A DNA stretch of 64,000 nucleotides from Flavobacterium collinsii (lineage in GTDB: Bacteria; Bacteroidota; Bacteroidia; Flavobacteriales; Flavobacteriaceae): assembly GCF_902804485.1 (NCBI RefSeq), contig NZ_CADCST010000054.1, positions 62,001-126,000 on the forward strand, read 5' to 3'. This document shows positions 16,887 to 23,827 of the stretch, piece by piece. Within the stretch, counting starts at the first letter, position 1. Each line of letters begins with the position of its first letter. A program made the position numbers and the translations under genes. The notes beneath the pieces were generated by a model. The model ran no database searches, was not told the DNA's origin, and saw only the letters and a program-made list of their open reading frames with translations.

Positions 16887-17551
16887 TGAGTAAATCAATT
16901 CAAATATTATCTACAAAAAAACTCTCGACTGAACAAAAACAAGCGTTAACAACCGCTAATCTAGAAGTTATTGAAGTTGATTTTATTCAAACCGAGAACA
17001 AACCTTTCGAAATAAAAGATCTCAACGATAATTTAATCTTTACGAGTCAGAATGCGGTTCACAGTATTCTATCGCATTCAAAATCAGAAGAACTAAAAAG
17101 TAAAAATGTATTTTGTGTCGGATTAAAAACTAAGATCCTTTTGTCTGAAAACGGATTCAATGTAGTCGCTTATACCGGATATGCTGCAGATTTAGCTGAG
17201 ATCATTACTTTAATTTATCGCAGTGAAAGCTATACTTTTTTCAGTGGAAACCTTCGCAGAGAAACTTTACCAAAAGCCTTAAAAGATGCTGAGATGAAAT
17301 TCAATGAAATTCAGGTTTATGACACTTCATTGACTCCTCAGAAAATAAAAACTGTTGTTGATGCTATTTTATTCTATAGCCCTTCTGGCGTTGAAAGTTA
17401 TCTGAAAGAGAATACTATTAAAAAAGAAACCTGCTTTTGCATTGGAGAAACCACTGCTGAAGCTTTACATAAAATTACCAAAAACATCGTTATTGCTGAT
17501 CAGCCAACCGTTGAAGATGTAATTGAAGATGTTTTACAAGAATATAAATAA
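16886..17551 (+). CDS. hemD: Uroporphyrinogen-III synthase
   Basis: 221 residues. Sequence conservation in HemD is low; the call rests on position directly after hemC with overlapping start, length, and family segments such as LIFTSQNAVHSIL, VFCVGLKTKILLSENGF and DAILFYSPSGVESYL. The enzyme closes and inverts hydroxymethylbilane to uroporphyrinogen III. No fusion to other haem or sirohaem enzymes. Confidence 0.92.
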   Translation: MSKSIQILSTKKLSTEQKQALTTANLEVIEVDFIQTENKPFEIKDLNDNLIFTSQNAVHSILSHSKSEELKSKNVFCVGLKTKILLSENGFNVVAYTGYAADLAEIITLIYRSESYTFFSGNLRRETLPKALKDAEMKFNEIQVYDTSLTPQKIKTVVDAILFYSPSGVESYLKENTIKKETCFCIGETTAEALHKITKNIVIADQPTVEDVIEDVLQEYK

Positions 17552-17560
17552 TCGCTGTAC

Positions 17561-17632
17561 GCTTTAAGCTTTAGGCTGTAAGCAAACACAAAAATAAACA
17601 CCGCTTAAAGCCTAAAGCTTAAAGCCTAAAGC
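17561..17632. repeat. Near-perfect intergenic palindrome of GCTTTAAGC/TTTAGGC words
   Basis: The 23-base arm at 17561-17583 and the arm at 17603-17625 are complementary at 22 of 23 positions, with a 19-base loop. The right arm is followed by one more copy of the word (CCTAAAGC) and then by the hemE ATG 8 bases later. The same word occurs in tandem upstream of hemH (12295-12324). Confidence 0.8.
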
Positions 17633-17640
17633 AAAAAACA

Positions 17641-18666
17641 ATGTTAAAAAACGATCTATTCTTAAAAGCACTAAAAGGAGAAACAGTACAACGTCCACCC
17701 GTTTGGATGATGCGTCAAGCCGGAAGATACTTGCCGGAATTTAGAGCTCTACGCGATAAATATGATTTTTTCACCAGATGTGAAACTCCTGAACTGGCTG
17801 CCGAAATTACTGTTCAGCCAATCCGCAGAATTGCTCCGGATGCTGCTATTCTTTTCTCCGATATTTTAGTTGTTCCCCGTGCAATGGGTATTCACGTAGA
17901 ATTAAAGGACAATTTAGGTCCAATTATTCCTGATCCGATTCGCACAATGGAACAGGTCAATCAGGTTATTGTTCCGGATGTAAACGAAACTTTAGGCTAT
18001 GTCTTTGATGCTGTTAAACTGACTAAAGAAATGCTGAACGACGAAGTACCCTTAATTGGTTTCGCTGGTTCGCCATGGACAATTTTCTGTTATGCCGTTG
18101 AAGGAAAAGGCTCTAAAAGTTTTGATACTGCAAAAGGATTCTGCTTTTCAAACCCGATAGCAGCGCATACTTTATTACAAAAAATTACAGATACCACGAT
18201 TTTATACTTAAAAGAAAAAGTAAAAGCGGGAGTTGATGCTGTTCAAATTTTTGATTCCTGGGGAGGAATGCTTTCTCCTGTTGATTATCAGGAATTCTCC
18301 TGGAAATACATCAATCAGATTGTAGATGCTTTGGCAGAAGTTACTCCGGTTATCGTTTTCGGAAAAGGATGCTGGTTTGCTTTAGGCGAAATGGGTAAAA
18401 GTAAAGCTTCGGCACTTGGTGTAGACTGGACTTGTACGCCAAGAAACGCACGTTATTTATCTGGTGGAAACATTACTTTACAAGGTAATTTTGATCCTTC
18501 AAGATTACTTTCTCCAATTCCAACCATCAAAAAAATGGTTCATGAAATGATAGACGAATTCGGAAAAGACAAATATATCGTAAATTTAGGTCACGGAATT
18601 TTACCACATATTCCTGTAGATCACGCTAAGGCGTTTATTGACGCCGTTAAGGAATACGGGAACTAG
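17641..18666 (+). CDS. hemE: Uroporphyrinogen decarboxylase
   Basis: 341 residues, normal length. The N-terminal signature [17 protein letters not shown] and the second signature ([18 protein letters not shown]) are intact, with the catalytic Asp in SDILV. It removes four acetate carboxyls to give coproporphyrinogen III. It lies 89 bases after hemD, the gap being filled by a long palindrome, so its expression may differ from hemCD. Confidence 0.97.
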   Translation: MLKNDLFLKALKGETVQRPPVWMMRQAGRYLPEFRALRDKYDFFTRCETPELAAEITVQPIRRIAPDAAILFSDILVVPRAMGIHVELKDNLGPIIPDPIRTMEQVNQVIVPDVNETLGYVFDAVKLTKEMLNDEVPLIGFAGSPWTIFCYAVEGKGSKSFDTAKGFCFSNPIAAHTLLQKITDTTILYLKEKVKAGVDAVQIFDSWGGMLSPVDYQEFSWKYINQIVDALAEVTPVIVFGKGCWFALGEMGKSKASALGVDWTCTPRNARYLSGGNITLQGNFDPSRLLSPIPTIKKMVHEMIDEFGKDKYIVNLGHGILPHIPVDHAKAFIDAVKEYGN

Positions 18667-18669
18667 TTT

Positions 18670-18733
18670 TCAGTTTGGCAGTCACAGTTTTCAATTAGCC
18701 ACAAGCAACCTGAAAACTGTGGCTGAAAACTGA
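18670..18733. repeat. Intergenic palindrome of CAGTTTTCAG words
   Basis: Arms 18670-18693 and 18711-18733 are reverse complements over about 23 bases with one gap and three mismatches; the core CACAGTTTTCA pairs with TGAAAACTGTG perfectly. It lies between hemE and the small gene downstream, about 20 bases before that start. Confidence 0.7.
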
Positions 18734-18752
18734 GACCAAAAACTTAAAAAAA

Positions 18753-19133
18753 ATGCTCAACAAAGGATTAAGAGACGAAGAAAGCATCAGAATAGAGAAT
18801 ACTCTAAAAACGTTACGCGCCTTAATTTTTGTTCCTAAGTTTTGGAATGCTGAAGATATAAGTCTAATCGACGAACAGCTAAAAAACTTTGGTTTAAGTC
18901 TGGAACGGACTATTGAAATCCCCGAAGAAGAATTAATCATTCTGCTACAAAGATGTCATTTAGACTGGAATCAACAGGAGCAATTTGCAGATATTTTAAT
19001 TAATTTATCTCAAGAAAAGCAGTTTGACTTTTTAGGAAAAACACTTGCCATTTACCAGTATATTCAACAAAAAAGCAACGTTTTTTCATTTGCAATAAAT
19101 ACTAAAATTGCTTCGGCCAAAAAAAGATCATAA
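18753..19133 (+). CDS. Conserved hypothetical protein inside the haem gene run
   Basis: 126 residues, soluble, predicted largely alpha-helical with many Leu, Glu and Lys; no signal peptide, no cysteine cluster and only one recognisable composition feature, a basic tail (ASAKKRS). I do not recognise a family. It lies between hemE and hemF and its stop overlaps the next start by one base (TAATG), so it is translated together with the acetyltransferase. A link to haem synthesis is only positional. Confidence 0.65.
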   Translation: MLNKGLRDEESIRIENTLKTLRALIFVPKFWNAEDISLIDEQLKNFGLSLERTIEIPEEELIILLQRCHLDWNQQEQFADILINLSQEKQFDFLGKTLAIYQYIQQKSNVFSFAINTKIASAKKRS

Positions 19134-19684
19134 TGGGTTTTACAGATTGGAAAACAGATACGATCAACAATATTCTTCCCGAAGAGTTTTTTAACCTTAT
19201 CGATAAGAATAAAAGTCACATTGAAAAAACATTTCCAGTTACGCTCGCAAACTGTTTAGATTTAGAAAAAACGAAAGAATTTATTGTTTTAAATCGAGAG
19301 AAAGAAAAAAACAAAGAATGGTTCTATTTTTTCACAAGAGACATCAAAACCAATAATTTGATCGGCTACTTATGTGTAAAAAGCATTGATTATCACATTT
19401 CAAAATGTGAATTAGGTTATTTTATTGATGAAGATTATCAGGGAAAAGGCATTACTTCAAAACTAGTTTCGGAAACCTTAGAGTTTTGTTTCAATACTTT
19501 AAACATGAATAAAGTATTCATCTGTACCTCAAAAATCAACAAAGCAAGTCAACAAATTGCTTTAAAACATCATTTTAAACAAGAAGGAATATTACGAGAA
19601 GAATTCAAAACCAGCGACGGAACGTTAGAAGATGTTGTTTACTTTGGATTACTCAAATCAGAATATAATAGTCATGAAAGATAA
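19133..19684 (+). CDS. GNAT acetyltransferase, RimJ/RimL type
   Basis: 183 residues. The acetyl-CoA-binding region reads ELGYFIDEDYQGKGITSKLV, with the Q/R-x-x-G-x-G/A pattern (QGKGIT), and the following VFICTSKINKASQQIALKHHF is typical of the RimJ/RimL branch that acetylates protein N-termini or small amines. Start overlaps the preceding gene by one base; its end overlaps hemF by 11 bases. The substrate is unknown. Confidence 0.85.
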   Translation: MGFTDWKTDTINNILPEEFFNLIDKNKSHIEKTFPVTLANCLDLEKTKEFIVLNREKEKNKEWFYFFTRDIKTNNLIGYLCVKSIDYHISKCELGYFIDEDYQGKGITSKLVSETLEFCFNTLNMNKVFICTSKINKASQQIALKHHFKQEGILREEFKTSDGTLEDVVYFGLLKSEYNSHER

Positions 19685-20585
19685 ATTTTTTGCTTACATA
19701 CAAAACTTACAAGACCAGATTTGTACTGGTTTAGAAACAGTTGACGGAACTGCAAAATTTCGTGAAGATCTTTGGAAACGTCCTGAAGGTGGCGGCGGAA
19801 GAACCCGTGTGATTGAAAATGGTGCCGTTTTCGAAAAAGGTGGTGTCAACATTTCGGCAGTTCACGGAAAATTACCGGAAGCCATGCAGAAAATGTTTAA
19901 TGTAGGTGAAGCAGATTTCTTTGCCTGCGGCTTAAGTTTAGTCCTTCACCCAAAAAACCCAATGACTCCAACGGTGCATGCCAATTGGCGTTACTTTGAA
20001 ATGTATGATGAAACAGGGAAAGTAATTGAGCAATGGTTTGGTGGCGGTCAGGATTTAACCCCTTATTATTTGTTTGAAGAAGATGCTCTTCATTTTCATC
20101 AAACCTGTAAAACAGCCTGTGACAAACATAATCCGGAGTTTTATCCTAAGTACAAAAAACAATGTGATGGTTATTTCTGGAATGCTCACCGCAACGAAGC
20201 CCGTGGTATTGGTGGTTTGTTCTTTGATTATTGCAAAGCAAATGAAACAATGTCTATGGAAGACTGGTACAATTTTGTGACCGAAGTTGGTAATAGTTTC
20301 CTTGAAGCTTATGTTCCGATTGCCGAAAGAAGAAAAAATCTGGAATACACCACAGAAAACAGAACCTGGCAGGAAATTCGTCGTGGTCGATATGTAGAAT
20401 TCAATTTAGTGCACGACAAAGGCACCCTGTTTGGTTTAAAAACCAACGGAAGAATTGAAAGTATTTTAATGAGTTTGCCTCCGCACGTGCAGTGGGTTTA
20501 CGATCACCATGCCGCAGCAGGAAGTGATGAGGAAAAATTGATTCAGGTATTAGAAAATCCTGTTGATTGGATTTTAGCACAATAG
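19674..20585 (+). CDS. hemF: Coproporphyrinogen III oxidase, oxygen-dependent
   Basis: 303 residues from ATG 19674 (MKDKFFAYIQNLQDQ); the frame runs 14 codons further upstream but inside the acetyltransferase gene. Family signatures WKRPEGGGGRTRVIENG, GLSLVLHPKNPMTPTVHANWRYFE, GGGQDLTPYY and RRGRYVEFNLVHDKGTLFGL are all present. It oxidatively decarboxylates coproporphyrinogen III to protoporphyrinogen IX using O2, which indicates an aerobic lifestyle. No hemN is in the window. It closes the rightward haem run. Confidence 0.96.
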   Translation: MKDKFFAYIQNLQDQICTGLETVDGTAKFREDLWKRPEGGGGRTRVIENGAVFEKGGVNISAVHGKLPEAMQKMFNVGEADFFACGLSLVLHPKNPMTPTVHANWRYFEMYDETGKVIEQWFGGGQDLTPYYLFEEDALHFHQTCKTACDKHNPEFYPKYKKQCDGYFWNAHRNEARGIGGLFFDYCKANETMSMEDWYNFVTEVGNSFLEAYVPIAERRKNLEYTTENRTWQEIRRGRYVEFNLVHDKGTLFGLKTNGRIESILMSLPPHVQWVYDHHAAAGSDEEKLIQVLENPVDWILAQ

Positions 20586-20649
20586 TTCTTTTCTGCGCTC
20601 TTTTTTAAATTGTAAATAATTTCGTTCAAAAACAACAAGGTGTTTGTAT

Positions 20650-20690
20650 ATTTTTTGTAGATTTAGCCCTTAAACCCATAAGGATGACAT
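20650..20690 (+). repeat. REP-like GTAG hairpin upstream of the transposase
   Basis: GTAG at 20657-20660 is followed by a hairpin CCTTA-AACCCA-TAAGG (20668-20683) and GATGACAT. The order TTTTTTGTAGATTTAG...TTAAAC...GGA.TGACA is shared with the two units at 21341-21635, so copies flank the transposase on both sides. A GTAG tetranucleotide next to a hairpin is the hallmark of REP units processed by RAYT transposases. Confidence 0.6.
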
Positions 20691-20708
20691 TTATAAAAAC
20701 ACATTGCT

Positions 20709-21176
20709 ATGGCAAACACTTATTCTCAATTGTACATCCATATTGTTTTCACTGTTAAGGGCCGACAAAACTTAATTTCCAAAAATTGGAAAGCTGAAAT
20801 CTATAAATACATCACCGGCATTATCAGCAATAAGGGACAAAAACTGATTACAATTAACGGAATGCCGGATCATATTCACATCTTGATCGGATTAAAACCG
20901 GACAAGTCGATATCGGATTTAGTAAGAGATATTAAGGCAAATTCTTCAAAATTCATCAATGAAAAGAAATGGATCAATGGAAAATTTGAATGGCAAAATG
21001 GATTTGGAGCCTTTTCGTATAGCCATTCACATTTAACAAACATTATAAAATACATTGAAAATCAGGAGGAGCATCACAAAACAAGAACATTCAAAGAAGA
21101 ATATATTGGTTTTTTGAAATTGTTTGATGTTGATTTTAAAAATGAATATTTATTTGATGATGTTACAGAAGACTGA
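20709..21176 (+). mobile_element. REP-associated IS200/IS605-like Y1 transposase (RAYT)
   Basis: 155 residues. The HUH metal-binding motif is HIH (55-57, in MPDHIHILIG) and the probable nucleophile is Tyr115 in IIKYIENQ, after the GFGAFSYSHSHL segment common to this family. These single-strand DNA transposases act on hairpins flanked by guide tetranucleotides. No second orf (TnpB/IscB) and no clear IS ends are seen; instead, GTAG-hairpin units lie on both sides, which favours a domesticated RAYT over a mobile IS200. The frame is intact, so the protein is probably active. Confidence 0.85.
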
Positions 21177-21193
21177 ATGAAAAATAATATACC

Positions 21194-21286
21194 GCACCTA
21201 CGGAGCTATAAACATGTTGCTCCTATGGAGCTCAAAATTCAAAATACAAACCCACATTTCTATAAAGATGTTGCTCCTTACGGAGC
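21194..21286 (+). repeat. Three GCTCC-hairpin REP units
   Basis: Copies are CACCTACGGAGCT (21195-21207 region, degenerate left arm), GCTCC-TAT-GGAGC (21219-21231) and GCTCC-TTAC-GGAGC (21273-21286). The last two are each preceded by the direct repeat ATAAA(C/G)ATGTT. They occupy the gap after the transposase together with the next entry. Confidence 0.7.
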
Positions 21287-21340
21287 TTTCTAAAAATGGC
21301 AGAACTAAAATGCTAAAAACACTGTTGTATTTATTGGAAA

Positions 21341-21635
21341 CCTAAAACGAACTGGCACAAACCCACAAACGATTTTTTTAATGACACCTCCCAAAGTCCC
21401 AAAGGGCCAATATATTTCTAGATTTTTTGTAGATTTAGTTTTTAAACTCCGGAGGAATGACACATAATTGCATTATTTAACAAATAAGCCTAAAACGAAC
21501 TGGAACAAACCCATAAACGATTTTTTAAATGATACCTCCCAAAGTCCCAAAGGGACAATATATTTCTAGATTTTTTTGTAGATTTAGTTTTTAAACTCCG
21601 GAGGAGTGACACATAATGCATTATTTAATAAATGA
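21341..21635 (+). repeat. Tandem 148-bp repeat with GTAG hairpins
   Basis: Unit 1 (21341-21488) and unit 2 (21489 to about 21632) are close direct repeats with period 148. Each holds CCTCCCAAAGTCCCAAAGGG, TTTTTTGTAGATTTAG (GTAG at 21429 and 21578) and the palindrome CTCCGGAG (21447-21454 and 21596-21603). The start of a third unit (CCTAAAAC changed to TCTAAAAC) coincides with the ATG of the next gene. No gene lies in 21177-21631. Confidence 0.8.
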
Positions 21636-22573
21636 ATCTAAAACTGATTTATATAGTGTTCTTCGGAAGTCTTTTTGGGTGTTTTGCTCAAAATGACTCC
21701 CTGCGCAATCCCTATTTTAAATCTTATGATGATAAAATCACTGCTGGTTTTTACTATTTAGATACTTCAAATAATTTTCAGATTGGTTCTGAATCTGAGG
21801 GAGAGAAAAAAACTTTTGAATTGAGTCCTAATCGACGAGAACAACTGGGGGTGAGTTTAAGTTACAAATTTGTAGACATCAGTTTTGGCTTTGCGCCGAA
21901 ATTTTTTACGGTAAACAAAGACAATTCAGACTCTAAATTGTTCAGCTTCAACACCCGATTTTACTTAAAAAAGTGGATGCAATCTTTCACCTTTATCAAT
22001 CAAAGAGGGTTTTATATTGGTGACAAAGACTTTCAGACCGCATATCCTCGTATGCGTACCACCAAAATTGGAGGAACAACATCCTATGTTTTTAATGATA
22101 ATTTCTCCTATAAAACATTGGTCAACCAAAACGAATGGCAAACCAAAAGCTCAGGAAGTTTCATTCCTACTTTTTCATTTTATTACACCAATATCAATCT
22201 GAACAATAGCCCAGACTCTTCAGATGGCGAAATTTACGTTTTTTCAGTAGCACCCTCCTACTTTTATAATTTTGTAATAAGTGATCGCGTCTTAATTGGT
22301 ACGGGAATTGCACTTGGAGCAGGAATTAACAATATTGACAAAGTAACCTCTGCTTTGCTTGAATTAGACTTTAATTTAAAGCTTGCCTACAATAGAGATC
22401 GCTTTTTTGGTTTTGCGAGTTTAAACACGGTTAATTTCATTCAGAATGGTGATGCAGAAGCCCGACTCAATGATAACATTTCAACTTTAAAGCTAAGTCT
22501 TGGTTATCGATTTGATCCTCCAAAGAAAGTAAAAGAGGTCTACGAAAAAATAAATCAGAAAACTGGGCTTTAA
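21632..22573 (+). CDS. Putative outer-membrane beta-barrel protein (DUF4421-like)
   Basis: 313 residues. A signal peptide (MNLKLIYIVFFGSLFGCFAQ) is followed by alternating aromatic and hydrophobic strands, including SYKFVDISFGFAPKFF and KLSLGYRFDPP near the end, which suggests a small outer-membrane barrel. The region SPNRREQLGVSLSYKFVDISFGF recalls DUF4421 proteins of Bacteroidota; their function is unknown. The start codon lies at the edge of the REP-type tandem repeat, so its promoter is probably inside or just before the repeats. Confidence 0.65.
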   Translation: MNLKLIYIVFFGSLFGCFAQNDSLRNPYFKSYDDKITAGFYYLDTSNNFQIGSESEGEKKTFELSPNRREQLGVSLSYKFVDISFGFAPKFFTVNKDNSDSKLFSFNTRFYLKKWMQSFTFINQRGFYIGDKDFQTAYPRMRTTKIGGTTSYVFNDNFSYKTLVNQNEWQTKSSGSFIPTFSFYYTNINLNNSPDSSDGEIYVFSVAPSYFYNFVISDRVLIGTGIALGAGINNIDKVTSALLELDFNLKLAYNRDRFFGFASLNTVNFIQNGDAEARLNDNISTLKLSLGYRFDPPKKVKEVYEKINQKTGL

Positions 22574-22651
22574 TACGTTCCCATATTGTCAGAAAAAAAC
22601 GTCGGCAAAAGACTCAACATAAGCTGCATCGGCATAATACGAAAGATTAAT

Positions 22652-22794
22652 CTAACACATAGAAACATAAATTTATAGGTTTAAAAAAGAGTACAAAAAA
22701 AGAAACATATTTCTTTCGCATAGACGGATATCTGTATTTTAATGGAGTGTAACGTCTTTCTTATTGATTCAAAATCTATGTTTTTATGTGTTAG
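22652..22794. repeat. Long-spaced inverted repeat (CTAACACATAGAAACAT word) before fda
   Basis: CTAACACATAGAAACATAAA (from 22652) is complementary, with about two or three mismatches over 23 bases, to the arm at 22771-22794. The roughly 96-base interior includes a smaller perfect hairpin AAAGAAA-CATA-TTTCTTT. Same class of structure as the other word palindromes, here with a much longer loop. Confidence 0.6.
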
Positions 22795-22849
22795 AATGAG
22801 TTACGACCAACGGATTCAACATAAATAATTTATATTAAAAATCATTATT

Positions 22850-23755
22850 ATGGAAAATAGAGAGGCTTTGAATACCACAAAATTGAACCGCATGCAGACC
22901 GGAAAAGGATTTATCGCCGCTTTAGATCAAAGTGGTGGAAGTACACCAAAAGCTTTAGCACAATACGGTGTACAAGAAAACAATTACTCCACGGAGGAAG
23001 AAATGTACACTCTTGTGCATGACATGAGAACCCGCATTATTAAAAGTCCTGCATTTGACAGCTCGTATATCCTGGGCGCTATTTTATTTGAAAACACGAT
23101 GGACCGCAAAATCGATGGGCTCTATACTTCCGATTATTTATGGGAAAAGAAAAACATCGTTCCCTTTTTAAAAGTAGACAAAGGCCTCGCCGAGCCTGCC
23201 AATGGGGTACAGCTGATGAAACCCATTTCTAACTTAGACGAATTGTTAACACGTGCTGTAGAACGCAATGTTTTCGGAACCAAGATGCGTTCCGTAATCA
23301 AAGAAGCCAATGCCATCGGAATTCGCGAAGTCGTTGAACAGCAATTTGCAGTAGGCCTCCAAATATTTAACAAAGGCCTTGTACCCATTATTGAACCTGA
23401 AGTAGATATTTACAGTCCTGCCAAAGAAGAATCAGAACAAATTCTAAAAGCAGAAATCATCAAGCAGCTTAATTTACTGGACAAAGAAGTTAAAGTGATG
23501 CTGAAACTTTCAATTCCAACCGTAAATGATTTTTACAAAGAATTAATGACCAATCCTCATGTCGTGCGGGTGGTAGCATTGTCCGGTGGTTATGCGCAGG
23601 AAGAGGCCAATCAAAAACTGGCAGAAAATCACGGATTGATAGCCAGCTTCTCACGGGCATTGTCTGAGGGATTAACTTTTGGTCAGTCTGATGAAGATTT
23701 TAATTTGAAACTCGAAAAATCCATTAAACGAATTTATGAGGCATCGATCCTCTAA
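22850..23755 (+). CDS. fda: Fructose-bisphosphate aldolase class I
   Basis: 301 residues, the length of the bacterial (staphylococcal Fda-type) class I aldolase. Family start [24 protein letters not shown]; the Schiff-base lysine is probably Lys219 in MLKLSIP, and GGYAQEEAN and SRALSEGL form the phosphate-binding end. It cleaves fructose-1,6-bisphosphate to DHAP and glyceraldehyde-3-phosphate without a metal. A single-gene unit followed by a strong terminator. pgk, another glycolytic gene, lies far away in the window. Confidence 0.93.
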   Translation: MENREALNTTKLNRMQTGKGFIAALDQSGGSTPKALAQYGVQENNYSTEEEMYTLVHDMRTRIIKSPAFDSSYILGAILFENTMDRKIDGLYTSDYLWEKKNIVPFLKVDKGLAEPANGVQLMKPISNLDELLTRAVERNVFGTKMRSVIKEANAIGIREVVEQQFAVGLQIFNKGLVPIIEPEVDIYSPAKEESEQILKAEIIKQLNLLDKEVKVMLKLSIPTVNDFYKELMTNPHVVRVVALSGGYAQEEANQKLAENHGLIASFSRALSEGLTFGQSDEDFNLKLEKSIKRIYEASIL

Positions 23756-23770
23756 AATAAGAATAAAAAA

Positions 23771-23801
23771 TCCCCGAAAAAGATTAAATCTCTTTCGGGG
23801 A
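23771..23801. terminator. Bidirectional intrinsic terminator after fda
   Basis: TCCCCGAAA...TTTCGGGGA forms a stem of about 11-12 pairs with a short AT-rich loop, flanked by A-run on the left and T-rich sequence on the right. It lies between convergent genes (fda and the 604-residue exported protein). Confidence 0.85.
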
Positions 23802-23827
23802 CTTTAGTTTTATAAAAGCAATTTAGA

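Noticed and set aside
20709..21635. Complete IS200/IS605 element with defined ends
   Set aside because: No TnpB and no left/right end hairpins of an IS; repeats on both sides are REP-like units rather than a single pair of ends.
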